In this document: piece by piece, positions 1-4,608 of the stretch
Position numbering within the stretch: the stretch's first letter is position 1
How the letters are laid out: every line of letters begins with the position of its first letter
Origin: Planctomycetota bacterium
GTDB lineage: Bacteria > Planctomycetota > Planctomycetia > Pirellulales > Thermoguttaceae
Assembly (NCBI GenBank): GCA_025356915.1
Contig: JANXQG010000455.1
Location: forward strand, 1-5,256
Reading direction: 5' to 3'
Length of the DNA stretch: 5,256 nucleotides
Translations under genes and position numbers: made by a program
Notes under the pieces: generated by a model
Database searches by the model: none
What the model was told of the DNA's origin: nothing
Seen by the model: only the letters and a program-made list of their open reading frames with translations

Positions 1-1
1 G

Positions 2-112
2 ACCGGGCGCCCGTTGGGCGATGAAGTCTTCCTGGATCGTTTGGAAGGTTTGCTGGATCGCTTCTTGAAGCCGAAGAAAGGTGGCCGGCCCAAAAAAACC
101 GAAAACCAGTAA
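2..112 (+). CDS. C-terminal end of a REP-associated tyrosine transposase (RAYT, IS200-like), partial
   Basis: Only the last 36 codons are in the window; the gene begins upstream of base 1 and stops at TAA 110-112. The frame reads TGRPLGDEVFLDRLEGLL and then a basic tail with KPKKGGRPKK. A TGRPLG-(D/E)-x-F-hydrophobic block followed by a short helix and a basic GRPKK tail is, from recall, the usual C-terminus of RAYT (TnpA-REP) proteins, which are single-stranded-DNA HUH endonucleases related to IS200/IS605 transposases and associated with REP palindromes. The catalytic HUH and Tyr motifs lie outside the window, so activity cannot be judged. The alternative is another DNA-binding protein with a GRPKK tail. 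Just after the stop lie short GATTCC repeats and, about 510 bp on, a large palindrome that could be a related element. Confidence 0.68.
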   Translation, partial: TGRPLGDEVFLDRLEGLLDRFLKPKKGGRPKKTENQ

Positions 113-120
113 TGTGTCCC

Positions 121-150
121 CTGATTCCTGATTCCGGATTCCGATTCCGG
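121..150. repeat. Cluster of four GATTCC direct repeats
   Basis: The hexamer GATTCC occurs at 123-128, 130-135, 137-142 and 143-148, mostly separated by a single base, beginning nine bases after the transposase stop codon. The block is visible directly. It may be the edge of the transposase element or simple slippage; no function can be assigned. Confidence 0.6.
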
Positions 151-191
151 TGGCCGTGTTCAGGCTTCTTCTGGCCCGGTTAGTTGAGAAT

Positions 192-206
192 GGTGCAATT
201 CGCACC
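192..206. repeat. Small inverted repeat (5-bp hairpin)
   Basis: GGTGC (192-196) and GCACC (202-206) form a 5-bp stem with a 5-base loop. It has no T tract on either strand, so it is not a convincing terminator. It lies downstream of the transposase tail and may be chance. Confidence 0.3.
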
Positions 207-250
207 TAATGAATAGGACAGAAAGACCTCGCCGCCAGTCGCTCAACCGT

Positions 251-302
251 CCATTTTGCCTTCCGAAAAGTTAGCAAAATGGTTAGCAGGCAAAAGTTAG
301 CA
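251..302. repeat. Nested repeats: GTTAGCA x3 and a 9-bp inverted repeat
   Basis: GTTAGCA occurs three times on the + strand, at 270-276, 282-288 and 296-302; the first and third copies extend to an 11-bp direct repeat, AAAAGTTAGCA (266-276 and 292-302). Overlapping them is a perfect 9-bp inverted repeat, CCATTTTGC (251-259) and GCAAAATGG (274-282), with a 14-base spacer. A second pair, TTTTGCC (254-260) and GGCAAAA (289-295), can compete with it. No T tract follows on either strand. The block lies between the transposase tail and the tRNA terminator. Its role is unknown; an element end or a recombination or binding site is possible. Confidence 0.55.
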
Positions 303-313
303 GAAACTCAACG

Positions 314-348
314 AAAAAAGCCTTGCGTAACTCATTGCTACGCAAGGC
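314..348 (-). terminator. Intrinsic terminator of the tRNA-Val gene
   Basis: Read on the - strand, a perfect 10-bp GC-containing stem (GCCTTGCGTA paired with TACGCAAGGC, 339-348 with 320-329) and a 9-base loop are followed at once by six T residues (319-314). It starts ten bases after the discriminator base of the tRNA, the expected place for its transcription end. On the + strand the T tract is missing, so it should act in one direction only. Confidence 0.87.
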
Positions 349-357
349 ATTATGAAG

Positions 358-431
358 TGGGCGATACAAGACTCGAACTTGTGACCCCTAGCTTGTCGAG
401 CTAGTGCTCTAACCAACTGAGCTAATCGCCC
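358..431 (-). tRNA. tRNA-Val (anticodon GAC)
   Basis: A full cloverleaf folds on the - strand. The 7-bp acceptor stem (431-425 with 365-359) has no mismatch. The D arm is GCTC/GAGC with a nine-base AGTTGGTTA loop. The anticodon stem is CTAGC/GCTAG with the loop TCGACAA. The variable loop has five bases, and the T arm is ACAAG/CTTGT with the loop TTCGAGT. The central loop triplet is GAC (397-395), which reads valine codons GUC and GUU. A35, C36 and discriminator A73 (base 358) agree with known valyl-tRNA synthetase identity elements. CCA is not encoded and must be added enzymatically. One oddity: position 33, almost always T, is C here (base 398). A promoter lies upstream and an intrinsic terminator downstream, so the gene appears to be transcribed alone. 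Confidence 0.95.
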
Positions 432-469
432 CGAGCTAATCCACTGGATCCTTCCCTAACGGTTCATCA

Positions 470-498
470 ATTCTGCCACCAGATGCTCGATCTGTCAA
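470..498 (-). promoter_or_regulatory. Probable sigma-70-type promoter of tRNA-Val
   Basis: Read on the - strand, a perfect -35 box TTGACA (498-493) is followed after exactly 17 bases by CAGAAT (475-470), which matches four of six bases of the -10 consensus. Transcription would begin near 463, giving a leader of about 30 bases before the mature tRNA 5' end at 431, as is usual for a tRNA precursor cut by RNase P. The position relative to the tRNA is the main support. Confidence 0.6.
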
Positions 499-554
499 CT
501 GGTTAATATGTTGCGGGGGGTATGACAACAGCCAATAGGGCTTGATCGAAAAAG

Positions 555-584
555 TTGGCCCAACTCTACCGCCTTGGCTATACT
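555..584 (+). promoter_or_regulatory. Possible orphan promoter reading toward the palindrome
   Basis: TTGGCC (555-560, four of six matches to TTGACA) and TATACT (579-584, five of six matches to TATAAT) are separated by 18 bases on the + strand. No open gene follows in this direction: the transcript would start near 591, run through the palindrome at 621-684 and then be antisense to the 162-aa gene. Chance occurrence is quite possible. Confidence 0.3.
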
Positions 585-620
585 CGGCACGGGCACATTC
601 TGCGGTTTTGCATCAACGGC

Positions 621-684
621 ATACTAACCCAAAGCGCAAGCGAGGTAATGGTTTACGCGCCTCGCTTGCGCTTCGGGTTAGTAT
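621..684. repeat. Long interspersed-type palindrome (REP- or MITE-like), 25-bp arms
   Basis: Bases 621-645 and 660-684 are reverse complements at 24 of 25 positions, the only mismatch being 631 against 674, with a 14-base loop. The core of the arms reads ACCCAAAGCGCAAGCGAGG on one side and CCTCGCTTGCGCTTCGGGT on the other. From recall, this CCCGAAGCGCAAGCGAGG-type sequence is scattered in many copies in planctomycete genomes, where it gives rise to spurious small proteins containing NPKRKRG or similar. Here it lies 34 bases past the stop codon of the 162-aa gene, so in RNA it could fold into a very stable hairpin that ends or protects the purF operon transcript, although no T tract follows. 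The copy number cannot be seen in one window. Confidence 0.85.
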
Positions 685-718
685 TATTCGCGCCCACGCA
701 AAGTATAGGTGGCCGCTC

Positions 719-1207
719 TTACGCCACGGTATTCACTCCGCTTGACGCACCTTGTTGGCGCACTGCGGCAAACTTCTGAAGCCAACTCAACCGCCCGACA
801 AGCAGATCGATGTTGGGCTGCACTGCGGTCGCATCGGGCGAATGAGCGGCGGCTTCTTGAACCTTGGCAATTCGCTGCTGATAGAAATCCAGCAGGTTCA
901 CCGACTCGTCGGAGCTGATGCCGGCGTTCTCCAGGTCGACGCGAATCGACGACAACTCCTGCATGTCTTTCTGCGAGATCGTGCCTTTTTCGGACAATTG
1001 CTGGATGAGTTTTGAGAAATCGTTGGGCGTGATGTCGGCCATGTCGTACTGGGAAAGGATCTCCCGCATGGCGGCCGTGGGCGTGGGTGGTGAGGATGAA
1101 TCGACCGCAGCTGCTTTTCCAGCCGCAGTTTTGACGACGGAAGTAGCGTTGCTTTTGACCTGCGAAGTCAGGTCGGTTAGTCCGCTCAGGACATTGGGCA
1201 CGTTCAT
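719..1207 (-). CDS. Hypothetical soluble protein, 162 aa, last gene of the purF operon
   Basis: I do not recognise a named family. The ATG (1207-1205) overlaps the stop codon of the preceding membrane-protein gene as ATGA, and an AAAGGA ribosome binding site (1221-1216) lies 8 bases upstream, so the start is well supported. There is no signal peptide or membrane segment. Residues about 20-45 are rich in Ala, Ser, Thr and Pro and probably disordered. Residues about 46-118 look mainly helical and acidic, with the stretch AMREILSQYDMADITPNDF, then a SEKGTISQKD turn, LSSIRVDLENAGIS and SVNLLDFYQQRIAKVQ. A second amphipathic helix is likely at 131-150 (NIDLLVGRLSWLQKF). The pattern of paired helices recalls EF-hand-like bundles, but no DxDxDG calcium loop is present. 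Tight coupling to the membrane protein suggests that the two products act together; this is inference. Confidence 0.78.
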   Translation of the reverse strand: MNVPNVLSGLTDLTSQVKSNATSVVKTAAGKAAAVDSSSPPTPTAAMREILSQYDMADITPNDFSKLIQQLSEKGTISQKDMQELSSIRVDLENAGISSDESVNLLDFYQQRIAKVQEAAAHSPDATAVQPNIDLLVGRLSWLQKFAAVRQQGASSGVNTVA

Positions 1208-1518
1208 CTTTCAGATCCTTTCCTTCTAATTCTACGGTACAGTATATAAAGAAACGTCGCAACCGCAAATAGGGGGATCAAAAAAATCAGATAAACCCGC
1301 GCGTAGAGCAAGACCACGAGGACGATCGGCAGGACGTACCAGACCCATCGCGGCAAGCGGTGCAAGTCGGGCCAAGCCAGCCAAAAAGCACCCAGTACCA
1401 AGCCAACCCGCAGCCCCACGTCCCTGACCATCGGGTAGTGCGCCAGCGGCGACCAAGAGACAATCGCCGCCAATCCGAAGGAGGCCAACGTGACGAGTCC
1501 CAAGAGGTGACGACGCAC
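1204..1518 (-). CDS. Small integral membrane protein, 104 aa, four predicted helices
   Basis: The function is unknown. The start is GTG (1518-1516), only 9 bases after the purF stop, with an AGAGG ribosome binding site that overlaps the purF TAG codon and lies 6 bases before the start; translation is therefore probably coupled to purF. Four hydrophobic segments can be seen at about residues 5-21, 34-49, 58-73 and 75-93. Arg-Arg at positions 2-3 and the basic C-terminal tail RRIRRK (95-100) suggest, by the positive-inside rule, that both ends face the cytoplasm. The third and fourth helices are joined by a short YARVY turn. No catalytic or transport motif is visible. The TGA stop overlaps the next start as ATGA, so it belongs to the same transcript as the 162-aa protein. 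Confidence 0.78.
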   Translation of the reverse strand: MRRHLLGLVTLASFGLAAIVSWSPLAHYPMVRDVGLRVGLVLGAFWLAWPDLHRLPRWVWYVLPIVLVVLLYARVYLIFLIPLFAVATFLYILYRRIRRKGSER

Positions 1519-1527
1519 AAGCGGCCT

Positions 1528-3129
1528 CTAATGCGATTGGCGGAGGAATAGTTGTCGAGCACCGCCGACCGACTCATACGTCCTGCCGGCAATGTTATTG
1601 CGATCGTTGTCGGCGGCGACCTGGGCGAGTTCCTGGCCGCACGGCGTCGGATAGCAACGCGTAATGCAGGCCTGGCAAAGGTTCCCCGGCTCGAATCCGA
1701 TCGCCCGGGCGACTGCCTCTACCGGCAGATAACGCAAGGAATCAGCTCCCAATCGCGCCGCCATGCGAGCCTCAGCTTCCGGGGTCAGTGGGCCGTCCTG
1801 GAGGAATTGGGCCGCGAATAATTCACTGACCGTCGACATGTCGATCCCATAGAAACAGGGCGAGATGATCGGCGGGCAGGCTACGCGGACGTGAATTTCC
1901 CGCGGCAAACCCGTCTGCCGGATCCGCTGCAACAAGACCTTTAGCGTCGTCGCGCGGACAATTGAATCCTCGACCAGAATCACCCGCTTCCCTTCAAGAA
2001 CCTCGCGGAGCGGTGTGTACTTGGTTTCTGCCTTGCGTTTGCGATCGCCACTCCCTTCAATGAATGTGCGGCCGGAGTAACGATTACGAATCAATCCCTC
2101 GACGCAGGGTACCTTCAGCGCGTAGGCCATCGCGTCGGCCGCCGCCTTGCTGGTGTCGGGGACGGGAACGACTACCGTGTCGTCGTCGATAGCGACCGTC
2201 TCCAATTGGGCCAATTCCTCTCCCAGGGCCTTGCGAGCCAGGTAGACACTGCGGCCGTCCATGGTGCTGGCCACGTTAGCAAAATAGACCCATTCAAAGA
2301 AGCAATGAGCCCGTCGCGAGCTGTGAGCAAAGGTCTGAATCTCCAAACGCCCGTCGCTGATGATGATGGCTTGGCCCGGCGGCACCGGCTTGATGCTTTC
2401 CGAGGCAAAACCAAGGTTCATCAGGGCGACGCTTTCGCTCGCCGCGGCAAACAGCGGACCTTCGACCGCATAGCACAAGGGCTTGATGCCGAGCGGATCG
2501 CGCGCGACGATCATATCGCCCAAGGCATCGAGGAGGACCATGCTGTAGGCGCCGTCGAACTTGGCACCGATCTCCCGCATGACGTCGACCAGCGGCGGTT
2601 GCCGGTCGGCCGTCAGGGCTTGGCAAATCTGATGCATGAAGACCTCGGTATCGGTCTCCCGCGCAAGATGGTTGTTGTCATCGGCCAAAAGCTCATTCCG
2701 CAGCTTTGAATAATTCGCCAACTGGCCGTTGAATGCGAAGCTAAACCACTTATGCTTCTTGATGTGAGGTCGCTCGAAAGGCTGCGCGTAGTTGCGATCA
2801 TCTGCCCCACAGGTGGCATAACGGACATGGCCGATCGCGGCACGGCCGTCGAATTCCTTCATCAGATTTTCGTACTGAGCTCGATGGCTCATGCGAAAAA
2901 CCTCGCCGACCATGCCGACATCTTTATAGGTGCCGATAAACTGCTTGCGATGCGGGTGATAAGTCGACATGCCGGCCGCCAACTGGCCGCGGTTCTGAAT
3001 ATCCAGTAACATCCGCGGCATAAGACGGGACACGGCATCTGGCCCACAATCCGCGCATAACGGACTTACTCCCCGCCCAGGCAAGTGATAGATCGCGGCC
3101 ACACCACATTCGTCGCGTAGTTCACTCAT
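1528..3129 (-). CDS. purF: Amidophosphoribosyltransferase (glutamine PRPP amidotransferase)
   Basis: This cytoplasmic enzyme makes 5-phosphoribosylamine from PRPP and glutamine, the committed step of de novo purine synthesis. The 533-aa product has an N-terminal class II glutaminase domain (about 8-265) and a C-terminal phosphoribosyltransferase domain (about 285-480). Cys8 in DECGVAAIYH is the expected nucleophile, so a 7-residue propeptide must be removed, as in the Bacillus-type enzyme. Glutaminase landmarks include NRGQLAAGM (46-54), HVRYATCG (101-108), FNGQLAN (133-139) and ETDTE (158-162). The PRPP loop is VILVEDSIVRATT (383-395), with Ala393 where Gly is usual. Cys276, Cys425, Cys485 and Cys488 match the four [4Fe-4S] ligands of the Bacillus type. 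It is slightly longer than the usual 470-510 aa. It heads a three-gene unit and is divergent from proB. The start has no clear Shine-Dalgarno site. A PurF paralogue with another acceptor cannot be fully excluded. Confidence 0.92.
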   Translation of the reverse strand: MSELRDECGVAAIYHLPGRGVSPLCADCGPDAVSRLMPRMLLDIQNRGQLAAGMSTYHPHRKQFIGTYKDVGMVGEVFRMSHRAQYENLMKEFDGRAAIGHVRYATCGADDRNYAQPFERPHIKKHKWFSFAFNGQLANYSKLRNELLADDNNHLARETDTEVFMHQICQALTADRQPPLVDVMREIGAKFDGAYSMVLLDALGDMIVARDPLGIKPLCYAVEGPLFAAASESVALMNLGFASESIKPVPPGQAIIISDGRLEIQTFAHSSRRAHCFFEWVYFANVASTMDGRSVYLARKALGEELAQLETVAIDDDTVVVPVPDTSKAAADAMAYALKVPCVEGLIRNRYSGRTFIEGSGDRKRKAETKYTPLREVLEGKRVILVEDSIVRATTLKVLLQRIRQTGLPREIHVRVACPPIISPCFYGIDMSTVSELFAAQFLQDGPLTPEAEARMAARLGADSLRYLPVEAVARAIGFEPGNLCQACITRCYPTPCGQELAQVAADNDRNNIAGRTYESVGGARQLFLRQSH

Positions 3130-3315
3130 AACATTATCTTAGGGTTAGAATCCAATTCACACAACCTGTCAGTTTGGGGGGAGAGTCAAGGTTCGTTCCA
3201 TGAAGCGTTCTTCGCATTTCTCCCGTCGTACGGCTTTCGATGTTAGAAAATAACGAGTATGCTAGGGACTACCCGCCGTTTTCTTGCCTTCGTAGACAAC
3301 CATTCTACCGCGATC
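3130..3315. other. Divergent intergenic region between purF and proB
   Basis: This is the only space for the promoters of both operons. It contains a T-G6 run (3174-3180) and no strong inverted repeat, so I see no PurR-like operator, purine riboswitch or T-box. Candidate promoter parts are weak on both sides. On the - strand, GATAAT (3138-3133) lies just before the purF start, with TGTGAA 17 bases upstream. On the + strand, TATGCT (3258-3263) has TTTCGA 17 bases upstream. If these are used, purF would have almost no leader. If proB starts at 3259 instead of 3316, the region ends at 3258. Confidence 0.5.
3133..3161 (-). promoter_or_regulatory. Weak candidate promoter of the purF operon
   Basis: On the - strand TGTGAA (3161-3156) and GATAAT (3138-3133) are 17 bases apart. 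The -10 element matches five of six consensus bases, the -35 element poorly. Transcription would begin at about the purF ATG (3129), implying a leaderless or nearly leaderless mRNA, which would fit the lack of a Shine-Dalgarno sequence. An alternative -35, TTGACT (3189-3184), has no good -10 at the right distance. Confidence 0.28.
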
Positions 3316-4464
3316 ATGACCGACGCACTGCGACAGGAAATTGCTGCCCTCGCCACCACTCTTGTCGTGAAAGTCGGTACGCAAGTCCTAACCCGCGACG
3401 ATGGCCAGCTCAATCAGGCCCGCATCGACCAGCTTGCACGGCAACTGCACGACGTGGTTGCCAGCGGCCGGAAAGTGGTGCTGGTCAGTTCCGGTGCGGT
3501 TGGCGCAGGAATGGGACGACTGGGCATGACTCAGCGGCCTACCGATTTACCGCGACTCCAGGCCGTCGCCGCCATAGGGCAAAGTATTCTGGTGGAGGCC
3601 TACGAGCGAGCCTTGTCACCCTACGGCCACCACGCCGCTCAGGTCTTGCTGACGGCCGAGGATCTCGATCACCGATCCAGGTATCTCAACGCGCGGAATA
3701 CGCTTTTGACCCTGCTGGAACTTGGGGCCATTCCAATTATCAACGAAAACGACACCGTTTCCGTTGAGGAACTGCATACGACCTTTGGCGACAACGACCG
3801 GCTGGCGGCCATCGTTACCAACCTCATTCGGGCACCGCTCTTGGTGCTGCTTACCGATGTCGAGGGTCTTTACGACGGCGACCCTCACCAAACCGGCAGC
3901 AAGATTATTCACACCGTCGAGCGGCTGGATCACTCAATTTACGACCTTGTGCGCGATAAAAAAGGCGGCCGGGGAAAAGGCGGCATGGCTAGTAAACTGG
4001 AAGCAGCCCGACTTTGCACCAGTGCCGGTGAAAACCTGATCATCGCCAGTGGCCGCGATATCGAAGTGCTGCCGAAAATTATCGCCGGCGAGGTCGTCGG
4101 CACCTTATTCCTTACGCAATGCCAGTCTCTTGCCGCCCGCAAGCGATGGATCGGGTTTACCGTGAAACCGCGGGGATTATTGCAACTTGACGCCGGGGCC
4201 AAGGAGGCCATCCAGCGGAAAGGTCGCAGCCTGCTGGCAGCGGGAATTGTGGAAGTCAACGGCCTCTTTGCCAAAGGCGACATCGTGGCCCTGCGTGGGC
4301 CGGACGGAATGGAGATTGCTCGCGGACTAACCAACTACGGCCACGAGGATCTCGCCCGAATCAAAGGGCTGCGGACCAGTCAGATCGCCGACATTCTGGG
4401 CGAATGCCCCTACGAAGAAGTCATCCATCGCGACAATATGGTGGTAACCAGTCTTGCGGAGTAG
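3316..4464 (+). CDS. proB: Glutamate 5-kinase with C-terminal PUA domain
   Basis: This cytoplasmic enzyme phosphorylates L-glutamate with ATP to gamma-glutamyl phosphate, the first step of proline synthesis; ProA normally takes the product on. The chosen ATG gives 382 aa. The N-terminal amino-acid-kinase domain (about 14-265) shows VVKVGTQVLT (17-26, Lys19), LVSSGAVGAGMG (56-67), INENDTV (142-148), FGDNDRLAA (157-165), LLTDVEGLYDGDP (178-190) and GKGGMASKLEAA (220-231); the family often has GTGGM where this protein has GKGGM. The PUA domain spans about 275-370. An in-frame ATG at 3259 would add 19 residues (MLGTTRRFLAFVDNHSTAI) that do not look like family sequence. Neither start has a good ribosome binding site, so I chose the one that places VVKVGT at the usual distance from the N-terminus. 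Feedback inhibition by proline is known for the family but cannot be read here. proA does not follow directly. Confidence 0.93.
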   Translation: MTDALRQEIAALATTLVVKVGTQVLTRDDGQLNQARIDQLARQLHDVVASGRKVVLVSSGAVGAGMGRLGMTQRPTDLPRLQAVAAIGQSILVEAYERALSPYGHHAAQVLLTAEDLDHRSRYLNARNTLLTLLELGAIPIINENDTVSVEELHTTFGDNDRLAAIVTNLIRAPLLVLLTDVEGLYDGDPHQTGSKIIHTVERLDHSIYDLVRDKKGGRGKGGMASKLEAARLCTSAGENLIIASGRDIEVLPKIIAGEVVGTLFLTQCQSLAARKRWIGFTVKPRGLLQLDAGAKEAIQRKGRSLLAAGIVEVNGLFAKGDIVALRGPDGMEIARGLTNYGHEDLARIKGLRTSQIADILGECPYEEVIHRDNMVVTSLAE

Positions 4465-4608
4465 TGTTTCCAGCCGATTGGCCCATCTCTAGCCCTAGTT
4501 TTTTTTGTATGGTAGCATACGTTCTGCTTCCACAACCGATATCCAAACCGAGAATCCACCGTTTCGCTCGGAAAAACAAAACGATCGTACATAATCCGCA
4601 AACTGAAC
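4465..4608. other. Intergenic gap after proB with a T8 run and a small hairpin
   Basis: The gap holds eight T residues (4499-4506) followed directly by a 5-bp inverted repeat, GTATG (4507-4511) and CATAC (4516-4520), and a short palindrome ACGATCGT (4581-4588). Before the T run only a poor stem can be formed (GGC with GCC, or CTAG with CTAG across two bases), so a proB terminator here is uncertain. The in-frame region before the next ATG contains no other start codon of the ATG, GTG or TTG type and no Shine-Dalgarno site. Confidence 0.45.

Larger units (their letters stand above)
432..718. other. Intergenic stretch without a credible gene
   Basis: This 287-base stretch lies between the tRNA and the 162-aa gene. 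It contains the tRNA promoter, a G6 run at 514-519, a 13-base odd palindrome AGTTGGCCCAACT (553-565), a possible + strand promoter and the large palindrome at 621-684. Short open frames cross it on the + strand, but their translations are just the palindrome read as protein (basic NPKRKRG-like peptides), so I do not call a gene. Confidence 0.7.

Noticed and set aside
358..431. tRNA 3' end as an integration (att) site
   Set aside because: No second copy of the tRNA 3' end and no integrase gene can be seen in the window.
553..565. AGTTGGCCCAACT palindrome as an operator
   Set aside because: Thirteen bases with a single central base are too little evidence, and there is no adjacent gene in the matching direction.
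542..779. Short + strand open frames giving NPKRKRG-like basic peptides
   Set aside because: They are translations of the palindrome at 621-684, have no ribosome binding site and run antisense into the next gene; they are typical spurious calls.
684..1268. 194-codon open frame on the - strand overlapping the 162-aa gene
   Set aside because: Its product is full of Arg, His and Cys in random order, it overlaps the end of the membrane-protein gene, and it has no ribosome binding site. The frame starting at 1207 has an ATGA overlap and a good AAAGGA site.
2206..2709. 167-codon open frame on the + strand inside purF
   Set aside because: It is antisense to the conserved glutaminase and phosphoribosyltransferase coding region; purF motifs explain this stretch completely.
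3240..3767. 175-codon + strand open frame overlapping the start of proB
   Set aside because: It is Arg- and Pro-rich with no family features and lies in another frame of well-conserved proB sequence.
4465..4506. Intrinsic terminator after proB
   Set aside because: Eight T residues are present, but no stable GC-rich stem precedes them; only 3- to 4-bp pairings were found, so I did not list it as a terminator.
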